Part shown: positions 44,532-53,023 of the stretch, piece after piece
Layout of the letters: every line of letters starts with the position of its first letter
Position numbering within the stretch: the first letter of the stretch is position 1
Assembly: GCA_009926135.1 (NCBI GenBank)
Contig: RFPL01000004.1
Span: forward strand, 62,001-126,000
Direction of reading: 5' to 3'
Length of the DNA: 64,000 nucleotides
Source of the DNA: Sphingomonadaceae bacterium
GTDB taxonomy: Bacteria; Pseudomonadota; Alphaproteobacteria; Sphingomonadales; Sphingomonadaceae
Notes under the pieces: model-generated
Told to the model about the DNA's origin: nothing
The model's database searches: none
The model's input: the letters and a program-made list of their open reading frames with translations, nothing else
Position numbers and translations under genes: made by a program

Positions 44532-45299
44532 GTGAAAGTCTCCGCCTTGGCCCTGCCACCGTCTGATCGCACCGCACCTCCAACCAAGCCCGATGAAAAG
44601 GACGCCCAGCAGGACGTGTTCATGCGCGAGGTCGATGACGCGCTGCGGGAGGACGAGCTCAAGTCGATCCTGACCCGTTATGGCAAGCCGATCGGTGCCG
44701 CCATCGTGGTGGGCCTGCTGTCGCTGGCCGGTTATCTGTGGTGGGACAATTCGCACAAGCAGGCGTCCGCTGAGCGCAGCGAGCAGGCAATCATCGCGCT
44801 CGACAAGCTGGAGGCTGGTAATGCCGCTGCGGCGCTGGCTGATCTTGAGCCACTGACGAGGGACGGCAGCGATGGCAGCAAGGCTGCTGCCGCGATGACC
44901 CGCGCCGCGATCCTGGTTCAGCAGGGCAAGACTGAGGACGCGGCCAAGGCCTTTGCCGCGATTGCTGCTGACTCGGGTGTGCCTCAGGCTTACCGCGATC
45001 TCGCCACGATCCGCGAAGTTTCGCTGCGATTTGATGCGATGCAGCCGCAGCAGGTGATCGACAAGCTCAAGCCGCTGGCCGTGCCGGGCAATGCCTGGTT
45101 CGGCAGCGCGGGTGAGCTGGTCGGCATGGCCTACATCAAGCTGGGCAAGCCGGAACAGGCCGGCTCGCTGTTCGCCGCAATCGGCAAGAATGCCGAAGTT
45201 CCCTCCACGCTCCGCACGCGGATGCGCCAGGTGGCCGGCCAGCTCGGCTTTGATGCCGGGAGCGATGACACCGCCGGCGTCGTTCCGGCGCAGCAATAA
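44532..45299 (+). CDS. YfgM-like tetratricopeptide membrane protein
   Basis: 255 residues; start at the GTG at 44532, without a strong ribosome site, so a few residues either way are possible. A cytoplasmic start with conserved FMREVDDALREDELK, one membrane span (IGAAIVVGLLSLAGYLWW), and periplasmic TPR helices (PF09976 type). E. coli YfgM associates with SecYEG and the chaperone PpiD. As in E. coli, it comes directly before bamB (19 bases). Confidence 0.82.
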   Translation: MKVSALALPPSDRTAPPTKPDEKDAQQDVFMREVDDALREDELKSILTRYGKPIGAAIVVGLLSLAGYLWWDNSHKQASAERSEQAIIALDKLEAGNAAAALADLEPLTRDGSDGSKAAAAMTRAAILVQQGKTEDAAKAFAAIAADSGVPQAYRDLATIREVSLRFDAMQPQQVIDKLKPLAVPGNAWFGSAGELVGMAYIKLGKPEQAGSLFAAIGKNAEVPSTLRTRMRQVAGQLGFDAGSDDTAGVVPAQQ

Positions 45300-45318
45300 G
45301 TTCAGTCAAGGATAGTCC

Positions 45319-46662
45319 ATGCAAGCCAAACCGATTTCCCGCCGCCTGACAGCCTCGCTGGCGCTGGTCCTGGCCGTCTCGCTGGCCGGGTGCGGCGTGC
45401 TTGGCGGCAAGGACAAGCCCAAGACGCCGACGCTTGGCAACCGCATCCCGATCCTCTCGCGGGTCGATACCGGAGCCAAGGTCGATCCGTTGCTGGCCAG
45501 CATCTCGGTGATCGTCCCCCCTGCGGCGGCGAATGCGGACTGGCCGCAGGCCGGCGGCAATGCCAGCAAGTCCTATGGCAACCTTGAACTGGCCGCCAAT
45601 CCGGCGCGCTCATGGTCCGCGCAGGTCGCCGGGTCGGACAAGAAGCAGCGCCTGGCCGCATCGCCCGTGGTCGGCGGCGGCCAGTTGTTCGTCATGGATA
45701 CGGCCGGCACGGTCCACGCCTTCGACGCCCAGACGGGCGCATCGCGCTGGAGCACGGCCTTCTCGCTCAAGGGCGATGGCCAGTCTTCGATCTATGGCGG
45801 CGGGGCAAGCTATGCCGATGGCCGCGTCTACATCACCACGGGTCTGGGCGAAGTTGCTGCGCTTGACGCCACCAACGGTTCGATCGTCTGGAAGGTAAAG
45901 CCAGCTGGCCCGCTGCGCGGATCGCCGACCATCGCCTTCAATTCGATCTTCGTGATGACGATGGACAACCAGGTCTATTCGCTCAACGCCGCCGATGGTG
46001 CGGCGCTGTGGAACGAGGCAGCTTCCAGCGGGCAGACCGGCGTGTTCGGCGTTGCCGCACCGGCAGCCGGGCAGGGTACGATCGTCTCGGGCTTCAGCAC
46101 CGGTGAACTTGTGGCCTACCGCTATGAAAACGGCCGCCAGCTGTGGTCCGACGCCCTCGCGCGGACCTCGCTGTCGACGACTGTCGGCGTGCTGACGGAC
46201 ATCGACGCTGACCCGATCATTGATCGTGGCCGGGTCTTCGCTCTGGGCCAGGGTGGGCGCATGGCCGCTTATGAACTGGTTACCGGTCAGCGCATCTGGG
46301 AACTCAACCTCGCGGGCATTTCCACGCCGGCGATCGCGGGCGACTGGATCTTCACCCTGACCGACGACGGCAAGCTGCTCTGCATCCAGCGCGCCACCGG
46401 CAAGGTTCGCTGGCTGACCCAGCTGGCGCGCTTCGAGAACGAGGAAAAGAAGAAAAACCCGATCTTCTGGACCGGCCCGGTGCTGGCGGGTGGCCGGCTG
46501 TGGTTCGCCAATTCCAACGGCCAGGTCTATTCGGCCGGGATCGAGGACGGCGCGCCGACGCTATTCAGCGAGCTCAAGAACCCGGTAACGCTGGCCCCGA
46601 TCGTGGCTGGCGGGACGCTCTACATCCTCGATGACAGCGGTCGGGTCAGCGCCTTCCGGTGA
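45319..46662 (+). CDS. bamB: outer membrane protein assembly factor BamB
   Basis: 447 residues. Lipoprotein signal with lipobox SLAGC, then an eight-bladed beta-propeller with PQQ-like repeats (GTVHAFDAQTGASRWS, GEVAALDATNGSIVWKV, QVYSLNAADGAALWN, LLCIQRATGKVRWL). BamB is a scaffold lipoprotein of the BAM complex that inserts outer-membrane beta-barrels. The usual E. coli partner der is not next to it here. Confidence 0.94.
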   Translation: MQAKPISRRLTASLALVLAVSLAGCGVLGGKDKPKTPTLGNRIPILSRVDTGAKVDPLLASISVIVPPAAANADWPQAGGNASKSYGNLELAANPARSWSAQVAGSDKKQRLAASPVVGGGQLFVMDTAGTVHAFDAQTGASRWSTAFSLKGDGQSSIYGGGASYADGRVYITTGLGEVAALDATNGSIVWKVKPAGPLRGSPTIAFNSIFVMTMDNQVYSLNAADGAALWNEAASSGQTGVFGVAAPAAGQGTIVSGFSTGELVAYRYENGRQLWSDALARTSLSTTVGVLTDIDADPIIDRGRVFALGQGGRMAAYELVTGQRIWELNLAGISTPAIAGDWIFTLTDDGKLLCIQRATGKVRWLTQLARFENEEKKKNPIFWTGPVLAGGRLWFANSNGQVYSAGIEDGAPTLFSELKNPVTLAPIVAGGTLYILDDSGRVSAFR

Positions 46663-46703
46663 TGTTACCGCCGCTTTAACCCTTCGCTGCTAGGGCGAAG
46701 GGG

Positions 46704-48050
46704 ATGAGCGCGTTCCAGCCTGTTACCGCCAAACGGCCCGAGAGCGACGTCTCTGCTGCTGTCGGGCTGTGGGGCGTCGCCGGCTTGGCGCTGTGGATCT
46801 GCATCTGCCATTTCTGGCCTGAAATCAGTGTAATGCTGGGTTCTGCCGCGCCCCAAGGGCGGCTTTCCGGCCCCTATGCGGGCCTGGCCGGCCTTGTGGC
46901 TGCGGCCCTACCGATGGTCGCAGTCTCGCTGATCAAGGACAAGGTCCACCGCCGGCCCTCGACCGGGATCGACTGGGACCAGCCGCGCCCGGTTTCGGCG
47001 ATCGTCGACATTTCGATCACCAAGCTGGCCGGCCTCTGGGCAACCTGGGCGGTCATCGGCGGGCTCTACTGCATTGCGCGGTGGTACTGGGATGGACCCT
47101 ACTTGCTATCGATGCAGGTCCTGGGTGCGCTCGCCGGGCCGCTGTTCCTCCTGTCGATTCCCTATGTCATCTGGCTTGACCGCGTGCTGGTTGAGCCGCG
47201 TGACGGGGCCTGGCATTTCGGCGCCATGCTGATCGGGCGCGAGCCGTTCGATCCGGCGCAGGTCCGGCACCATGGCCGCGCCTGGGCCGTGAAGGGCTTC
47301 TTCACCGCCTTCATGATCTCCATCGTGCCGGGCGGGTTTGGACTGATCGTGGGCAATGACTGGGCGCCGATGCTGTCCGATCCGGTCAAGCTGGCCGGGC
47401 TGCTGATCACCGCTATGTTCGTGCTCGATGCGCAGATCGGAACGGTTGGCTACATCATGACGATGAAGCCGCTCGATGCCCAGATCCGCAGCGCTAACCA
47501 GTTTCTTGCCGGCTGGCTGGCCGCACTGGTCTGCTATCCGCCGTTTCAGTTGATGCAGGGCAGCGGCCCGCTGTTTTACCAGACCAACACCCGCAACTGG
47601 TCCTTCTGGTTCGAAGGGCATGACCTGGTGTTGTGGGTCTGGGCCGCGGTCCTTGTGGTCCTGGCAGCGATCTATGCCTGGGCGACGGTTGCCTTCGGGC
47701 TGCGCTTTTCCAACCTGACCTATCGCGGCGTGCTGACCAATGGGCCATATCGCTTCACCAAGCACCCGGCTTACCTGGCCAAGAACGCCTTCTGGTGGCT
47801 GGAAACGCTGCCGTTCCTGGTCGTTAGCCATTCGCTGACTGACGTGGTTCGGAACACCTTTTTCCTGGCCTGCGTCAGCGCGATCTATTTCTGGCGGGCC
47901 AGGACCGAGGAAGCGCACCTGCTCGCAGAGGATTCCAAGTACCGCGCCTATGCCGACTGGATGGCGCAGCACGGGCTGATCACGCGGCTGTTCCACCGCG
48001 CCGGCACCGCACTGCGCGGCCGGCGGCAGGTGCTGCATCCGGCGGAATGA
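46704..48050 (+). CDS. large ICMT-like membrane methyltransferase-family protein
   Basis: 448 residues with about ten hydrophobic segments. The C-terminal third has the isoprenylcysteine/phospholipid methyltransferase pattern: GVLTNGPYRFTKHPAYLAKN, then ARTEEAHLLAEDSKYRAYADWM (EE and YxxY). The N-terminal part is extra relative to simple ICMT proteins (about 200 residues). It may methylate a lipid or prenylated product, or belong to the sterol-reductase-like branch; not resolved. 41 bases after bamB. Confidence 0.72.
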   Translation: MSAFQPVTAKRPESDVSAAVGLWGVAGLALWICICHFWPEISVMLGSAAPQGRLSGPYAGLAGLVAAALPMVAVSLIKDKVHRRPSTGIDWDQPRPVSAIVDISITKLAGLWATWAVIGGLYCIARWYWDGPYLLSMQVLGALAGPLFLLSIPYVIWLDRVLVEPRDGAWHFGAMLIGREPFDPAQVRHHGRAWAVKGFFTAFMISIVPGGFGLIVGNDWAPMLSDPVKLAGLLITAMFVLDAQIGTVGYIMTMKPLDAQIRSANQFLAGWLAALVCYPPFQLMQGSGPLFYQTNTRNWSFWFEGHDLVLWVWAAVLVVLAAIYAWATVAFGLRFSNLTYRGVLTNGPYRFTKHPAYLAKNAFWWLETLPFLVVSHSLTDVVRNTFFLACVSAIYFWRARTEEAHLLAEDSKYRAYADWMAQHGLITRLFHRAGTALRGRRQVLHPAE

Positions 48051-48353
48051 TCAGAGCGGTTCGCCGCGCTCCGCTGCGAAGCCGGTGACTTGCCGACCTG
48101 ACAGGCCCAGCCCGGCCCGCTCCTCGATCCAGCGCTGCATGTGCGCGGACTTGAAGTGGGCAGCGAGATGCTGGCGGCTTTCCCACACTTCGCTGACCCG
48201 GATCAGCCCTGGCTCCGCCAGGTCTTCGGCGTAGTTATATTCGATGCAGCCGTCCTCGGCCCGGCTGGCCTGCATCACCGCAACCATCAGTGGCCGCGCT
48301 GAAGCCAGGTTTTCAGCCGGGATCCGGAATTGGCCGACGATCGCGATCGGCAT
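48051..48353 (-). CDS. antibiotic biosynthesis monooxygenase-domain protein (YgiN-like)
   Basis: 100 residues from the ATG at 48353, which overlaps the gshA stop by one base (TGATG). Single ABM ferredoxin-like domain: IAIVGQFRIPAENLASARPLM, EDGCIEYNYAEDLAEPGL, SEVWESRQHLAAHFKSAHM. YgiN-type members are quinol monooxygenases; others are haem-degrading. Role unknown, perhaps redox since it is coupled to glutathione synthesis. Confidence 0.82.
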   Translation of the reverse strand: MPIAIVGQFRIPAENLASARPLMVAVMQASRAEDGCIEYNYAEDLAEPGLIRVSEVWESRQHLAAHFKSAHMQRWIEERAGLGLSGRQVTGFAAERGEPL

Positions 48354-49723
48354 CAGAAACTCAACTCGTAGACGCGGCTGATATCGCCGCCCCATTCGCC
48401 GTGGAACTTGTCGAGCAGGCGCTGGGCGGGGACCTTGCCGCTCGAGACGATCTCATCCAGCGGGTTGAGGAACCCGGCCTCGGTATCTCCCATCGAATTG
48501 AGCCGCGCGCGTGAATTCAGCCCCGCTCGGCTGATCGCCAGCACCTGGGCGGCAATGTCCTTGAGCGTGCCGCCGCCGGGCAGCGGAGCGTCAAGGCCCA
48601 GCCGCGGCACTTCGGCACGCAGCCGTTCGCGGCCTTCCATGTCCCAGTCCTTGACCAGGTTCCAGGCCGCATCGAGCGCGCCCTGATCGTAGAGCAGGCC
48701 GACCCAGAAGGCGGGCAGAGCGCAGATCTTGTTCCACGGCCCGCCATCGGCGCCACGCATTTCGAGGAACGACTTCAGCCGGACTTCGGGGAAGGCGGTC
48801 GAAAGGTGATCGACCCAGTCGCTCGCCAGCGGCCGCTCGCCGGGGAGGACCGATAGCTTGCCGTCAAGGAAGTCGCGGAACGAGAGGCCCGAGGCGTCGA
48901 TGTATTTCCCGTCACGGAAGACGAAGTACATCGGCACGTCGAGCATGTATTCGACATAGCGATCGTAGCCGAAGCCATCTTCGAACACGAAGCTGGCCAT
49001 GCCGGTGCGGGCCGGATCGGTATCGGTCCAGATGTGGCTGCGATAGGAAAGGAAGCCATTTGGCTTGCCTTCGGTAAACGGCGAATTGGCGAACAGCGCC
49101 GTGGCCAGCGGCTGCAGCGCCAAGCTGGTGCGGAACTTCTGCACCATGTCCGCCTCGCTCGAATAGTCGAGGTTGACCTGGATCGTGCAGGTGCGCAGCA
49201 TCATGTCGAGGCCCATCGAACCGACGCGCGGCATGTGTCGCAGCATGATCGCATAGCGGCCCTTGGGCATGATCGGCAGTTCGGCGCGGGTCTTGTCGGG
49301 CCACATGCCCAGTCCCAGGAACCCCTTGCCGGTCTTGCTGCCGATTGCCTTTACCTGATCGAGGTGGCGGCCGGTTTCAGCGCAGGTCTGGTGCAAGGTT
49401 TCCAGCGGCGCGCCGGAAAGTTCGAGCTGGCCGGCCGGTTCCAGGCTGACCGCTCCGTCGCTGCCTGACAGCGCGATGATATTGCCCCCCTCAATCACCG
49501 GTTCCCAGCCATAATCCTGCATGGCGACCAGCAGATCGCGGATGCCGCCGGGTTCGTCATAGGACGGGGCGTGGTGGTCCTTGGTGCAATAGACCAGCTT
49601 TTCGTGCTCGGTGCCGATCCGCCAGCGCTCGCGCGGCTTCTCGCCCTTGATCATCGGGGCGAGCAATTGCTCGCGGCTTTCGATCACAGGATCGTTGCGA
49701 TCTGAAACCTGTCTGGTGCTCAT
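48353..49723 (-). CDS. gshA: glutamate-cysteine ligase (plant-type)
   Basis: 456 residues. First step of glutathione synthesis. The N-terminal WRIGTEHEKLVY, GGNIIALSGSDGAVSLEPAGQLELSG, MPRVGSMGLDMMLRTCTIQVNLDY and FLEMRGADGGPW are typical of the alphaproteobacterial/plant GCL class, different from E. coli GshA. The YgiN-like gene is coupled at its end; a 42-base gap separates it from rsmE. Confidence 0.92.
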   Translation of the reverse strand: MSTRQVSDRNDPVIESREQLLAPMIKGEKPRERWRIGTEHEKLVYCTKDHHAPSYDEPGGIRDLLVAMQDYGWEPVIEGGNIIALSGSDGAVSLEPAGQLELSGAPLETLHQTCAETGRHLDQVKAIGSKTGKGFLGLGMWPDKTRAELPIMPKGRYAIMLRHMPRVGSMGLDMMLRTCTIQVNLDYSSEADMVQKFRTSLALQPLATALFANSPFTEGKPNGFLSYRSHIWTDTDPARTGMASFVFEDGFGYDRYVEYMLDVPMYFVFRDGKYIDASGLSFRDFLDGKLSVLPGERPLASDWVDHLSTAFPEVRLKSFLEMRGADGGPWNKICALPAFWVGLLYDQGALDAAWNLVKDWDMEGRERLRAEVPRLGLDAPLPGGGTLKDIAAQVLAISRAGLNSRARLNSMGDTEAGFLNPLDEIVSSGKVPAQRLLDKFHGEWGGDISRVYELSF

Positions 49724-49765
49724 CGCGCGGAGTTAGTGCGAAGAATTGCCGCGCGCCAGCGAATT

Positions 49766-50521
49766 TTAAGCAGGTGACTGCCAATCGCCAACCGTGCCCA
49801 TCCACAGCGCGGTTGCTGCAAGGGCGGCGGTCTCACCGCGCAGTACGCGCGGACCGAGGGTAATCGCGCGGGTTTGGGTGAGGACGCGAATCGCCGCCCG
49901 CTCGGCTTCGTCAAACCCGCCTTCGGGACCGGTCAGCAGCGCCGCTGCTCCGGAATTTTCAGCGAAGGCCGTGGCGGCGACATCACCGCCATTCTCATCG
50001 GCAAAGAACAAGATGCGGCCCGATTCCCAATCCTTCAGCAGCGCATCCAGCTTCACCGGTGCCAGCAGTTCCGGCAGCGCAGTGCGGGCGCATTGCTCGG
50101 CCGCCTCGGTCAGGATCGTCCGGGCGCGCTCCAGGTTAAGCTTGTCGGCCACGCAGCGCCGGGTCAGCACCGGCTGGATCCGGGCGACGCCCAGCTCGCA
50201 GGCCTTTTCCAGCACCAGGTCAAACCGGTCCTTCTTGAGCAGCGCGGCGCAGAGTGTGAAATCAGGCACCGCCTCGCGCGGGCGGAGCAGCACCTCAGCC
50301 GTCAACAGCACATCGCGCTTGCCGGCCTGAGTCACCCGCGCGGCCCATTCGCCGGTCACATTGTCGCACAGGATCACCGCATCGCCCGGCGCAACCCGCA
50401 TCACCCTGCCAAGGTAATGTGCCTGCGGGCCATCGATGTTGACTTGCACACCATCGCCCAGCACCTGCTCGACGAACAGGCGCGGTGCGGATTTGGGCGG
50501 CCAGGCGGGGGTGGCGGGCAT
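49766..50521 (-). CDS. rsmE: 16S rRNA m3U1498 methyltransferase
   Basis: 251 residues from the ATG at 50521; a TTG at 50527 is possible. SPOUT-fold SAM methyltransferase. An N-terminal PUA-like part (PRLFVEQ, YLGRVMRVAPGDAVILCD) is followed by KDRFDLVLEKACELG and the knot signatures LLTGPEGGFDEAE and TLGPRVLRGETAALAA. Divergent from ubiA across a 44-base gap. Confidence 0.93.
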   Translation of the reverse strand: MPATPAWPPKSAPRLFVEQVLGDGVQVNIDGPQAHYLGRVMRVAPGDAVILCDNVTGEWAARVTQAGKRDVLLTAEVLLRPREAVPDFTLCAALLKKDRFDLVLEKACELGVARIQPVLTRRCVADKLNLERARTILTEAAEQCARTALPELLAPVKLDALLKDWESGRILFFADENGGDVAATAFAENSGAAALLTGPEGGFDEAERAAIRVLTQTRAITLGPRVLRGETAALAATALWMGTVGDWQSPA

Positions 50522-50565
50522 GGGCAAGCTCTAGCGAATTTCAACTGATTGGCTACAGCGTAAGC

Positions 50566-51468
50566 ATGACCGCCGAAATCGTCCCCGATACCGAGCACCG
50601 CGGGCTCGTGGCAGCCCTGCCCCAGACGCTGCGCGACTTTGCCCAGCTTGCCCGCTTCGATCGGCCGATCGGCTGGTGGCTGCTGTTCTGGCCCTGCGCC
50701 TGGGGGCTGCTGCTGGCCGGCGGGGAGAGCCGGTGGGACCTGCTGCTGTGGTTCCTGCTCGGCTCGATCGCCATGCGCGGGGCGGGCTGCGTCTATAATG
50801 ATATCGTCGATGCCGATCTCGACCGGCAGGTGGCGCGCACCGCCGCGCGGCCGGTGGCGAGCGGGCGGGTCGGCAAGGGTGCGGCCTGGGCCTGGCTGCT
50901 GGCGCTGTGCGGGGTGGGACTGGTCGTGCTGCTGCAACTGCGCTGGCAGGCGCAGCTGGTGGCGCTGGGCAGCCTGGCGCTAGTTGCGGCCTATCCTTTC
51001 ATGAAGCGGATCACCGGCTTCCCGCAGGCCTGGCTGGGGCTGGTCTTCACCTGGGGGGTGCCGGTCGGCTGGATTGCGGTCAGCGACGGGAACCTTCCGG
51101 CCATGGCGGCGCTCTATGCCGGGGCCGTGCTGTGGTGCGTGGGTTATGACACGATCTACGCCTGCCAGGACCGCGAGGACGATGCGATGGTCGGGATTGG
51201 CTCTAGCGCGCTGACGCTGGGCAAGCATGTGAGGACCGGTGTGGGGGGCTTCTATGCCGGGGCGCTGGCCCTGTGGTCCTTGGCGTTCTGGTTGCTGCGG
51301 CCGGACTGGTTAGCGTTGCTGGCGCTGGCTCCCGCGGCGTTGCACCTCACCTGGCAAGTGCTGACGCTCGACGATGGCGATGCAGGCAACGCGCTTGACC
51401 GGTTCCGCTCCAACCGCACGGCTGGCCTGCTGGTGGCGCTGGCCTGCTGGGTCGTCGGTAACGCCTGA
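50566..51468 (+). CDS. ubiA: 4-hydroxybenzoate polyprenyltransferase
   Basis: 300 residues, about eight membrane spans. Attaches the polyprenyl chain to 4-hydroxybenzoate in ubiquinone synthesis. FDRPIGWWLLFWPCAWG, the first Asp motif NDIVDADLDRQVARTAARP and the second YACQDREDDAMVGIGSSA are clear. Start ATG gives MTAEIVPDTEHRG. Overlaps the SRAP gene by one base (TGATG). Confidence 0.94.
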   Translation: MTAEIVPDTEHRGLVAALPQTLRDFAQLARFDRPIGWWLLFWPCAWGLLLAGGESRWDLLLWFLLGSIAMRGAGCVYNDIVDADLDRQVARTAARPVASGRVGKGAAWAWLLALCGVGLVVLLQLRWQAQLVALGSLALVAAYPFMKRITGFPQAWLGLVFTWGVPVGWIAVSDGNLPAMAALYAGAVLWCVGYDTIYACQDREDDAMVGIGSSALTLGKHVRTGVGGFYAGALALWSLAFWLLRPDWLALLALAPAALHLTWQVLTLDDGDAGNALDRFRSNRTAGLLVALACWVVGNA

Positions 51469-52100
51469 TGTGCAACCTCTACCGCATGACCAAGGGCACG
51501 GCCGAAGTCGCCGCCATGTTTGCAGTGGAGGATGCGGCGGCGGGCACCAATTTCGCGGCCGAGCTTTATCCTGGCTACCCCGGCGTGGTGGCCGAGGGCG
51601 GCCGGCTGCGGATGATGAATTGGGGCTTTCCGGTCGTCCTCACTGGCAAGCAGGGTCAGAAACTGAAGCCCAAGCCGGTCACCAATGCCCGCGATGACAA
51701 GTTGCTCACCCCCTTCTGGCGTGACAGCTTCGCCCGCCGCCGTTGCCTGATCCCGGTGACCCAATGGGCCGAGCCGCAAGGCCCGTCAGGGCGGATGACC
51801 CGCTCATGGTATTCGCTGCCCGGCATCGAGGTCATGGCTGTTGCCGGGGTCTGGCGGCCAACCTCGGAGTGGGGTGACTGTTACAGCATGGTCATGGCCG
51901 ATAGCTGCGCCGACATGGCAGAGGTGCATGACCGGATGCCGGTGATCCTGGCCCCGGACAATTGGTCGGCCTGGACCAGCGGTTCGCTCGATCACGCACT
52001 GGACCTTTGCCAGACCTGGCGCGGGCCGCTGCTGGCGGATCATACGGGTGACCGCTGGGTGGATGGCAAGCCGATCGGCACTCAGCCGCCGCTGCTCTAG
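51468..52100 (+). CDS. SRAP-family protein (HMCES/YedK-like)
   Basis: 210 residues. SOS-response-associated peptidase family: it crosslinks to abasic sites in single-stranded DNA through Cys2. The start MCNLYRMT exposes that Cys after Met removal; TNARDDKL, RRRCLIPVTQWAEP and VHDRMPVIL supply the rest of the active site. It is coupled to ubiA rather than behind its own LexA box. The 3' end overlaps the converging VOC gene by 4 bases. Confidence 0.9.
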   Translation: MCNLYRMTKGTAEVAAMFAVEDAAAGTNFAAELYPGYPGVVAEGGRLRMMNWGFPVVLTGKQGQKLKPKPVTNARDDKLLTPFWRDSFARRRCLIPVTQWAEPQGPSGRMTRSWYSLPGIEVMAVAGVWRPTSEWGDCYSMVMADSCADMAEVHDRMPVILAPDNWSAWTSGSLDHALDLCQTWRGPLLADHTGDRWVDGKPIGTQPPLL

Positions 52101-52468
52101 CCATAGCTGACGATCTCGAATTCGATCCCGTCCCAATCGAAGAAGTAGAACCGTCGGCCGGGGTCGTAGTCGGCATAGTTGAAGGGGACGAGGCCGGCCT
52201 CTTTCACCACCGCCTCGGCGGCGTCGAGATCATCGACCACCAACCCCAGATGGTTTAGCGGCACGCCCTTGGCGAAGGGGCCGCCGCGACCCTCGTTGGT
52301 ATAGATCGCCAGGTAATCACGCTCGCTGCCGACATGGATTGTCCACCCGCCCAGCTGTGATGGCCCGCGCCAGCGCTCGTGCCAGCCGCACAGTTGCTGG
52401 AGGAGGGCCGAAGACCGCTCCGGATCGCTGACCGTGATGTTGGCATGTTCCAGGAATCCGTTTGGCAT
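52097..52468 (-). CDS. VOC-family protein, divergent from soxR
   Basis: 123 residues, one glyoxalase/bleomycin-resistance-type module. Metal-ligand candidates: His in FLEHANITVSDP, His in LNHLGLVVDDLDAAEAV, and Glu in DGIEFEIVSYG. Divergent from soxR with a SoxR box between, so it is a likely SoxR target. Substrate unknown; detoxification of a redox-active or aldehyde compound is inference. Confidence 0.8.
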   Translation of the reverse strand: MPNGFLEHANITVSDPERSSALLQQLCGWHERWRGPSQLGGWTIHVGSERDYLAIYTNEGRGGPFAKGVPLNHLGLVVDDLDAAEAVVKEAGLVPFNYADYDPGRRFYFFDWDGIEFEIVSYG

Positions 52469-52531
52469 TATTTAGCATCCTTTTCAGCATCTTGATCCAC
52501 ATTCCGCGAATCGCGCTTTACCTTGATGCAA

Positions 52532-52549
52532 CCTCAAGCTAGCTTGAGG
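52532..52549. promoter_or_regulatory. SoxR operator
   Basis: CCTCAAGCTAGCTTGAGG is a perfect 18-bp palindrome that differs from the classical E. coli soxS operator (CCTCAAGTTAACTTGAGG) only at the two central symmetric positions. It lies between the divergent VOC gene and soxR. On the minus strand TTGACC directly abuts it, a possible -35 for the VOC gene in a MerR-type promoter. Confidence 0.85.
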
Positions 52550-52581
52550 TCAAGCCAATTCGACTGAAAAGGCGCTTTCTG

Positions 52582-53022
52582 ATGGACAAGAACGACCTGT
52601 TGCCGATCGGCGAGCTGGCGCGCCGCACCGGCCTCGCGGTTTCCGCAATCCGGTTCTACGAGGACAAGGGCCTGATCCAGGCGATGCGCACGATGGGCAA
52701 CCAGCGGCGCTTTCTGCGCAGCGACATCCGCCGCCTCAGCTTCATCCTGATCGCGCAGAAGCTGGGGCTGGGCCTGACCGAGATTGAGGCGGAACTCTCG
52801 CAGCTTCCGCAGGGGCGCACTCCCACCTTGTCTGACTGGCAGAAGCTCAGCCGCTCGGTCCGTGTCGCGCTCGATGCAAAGATCCAGTTGCTGACTCGCA
52901 CCCGCGCCAAGCTGGACGAATGCATCGGCTGCGGCTGCCTCAGCCTCCAGCGCTGCCAGCTTTACAATCGCGATGACCGGGCGGGAGCTGGTGGGACAGG
53001 GCCGCGCTACGTGCTGGAGTAG
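52582..53022 (+). CDS. soxR: redox-sensitive transcriptional activator SoxR
   Basis: 146 residues, MerR family. The helix-turn-helix IGELARRTGLAVSAIRFYEDKGL is followed by a dimer helix and the [2Fe-2S] motif CIGCGCLSLQRC, whose oxidation switches on transcription. A perfect SoxR box 33 bases upstream confirms the family. There is no SoxS/AraC gene next to it, so, as in most non-enteric bacteria, it should control its targets directly. Confidence 0.95.
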   Translation: MDKNDLLPIGELARRTGLAVSAIRFYEDKGLIQAMRTMGNQRRFLRSDIRRLSFILIAQKLGLGLTEIEAELSQLPQGRTPTLSDWQKLSRSVRVALDAKIQLLTRTRAKLDECIGCGCLSLQRCQLYNRDDRAGAGGTGPRYVLE

Positions 53023-53023
53023 G

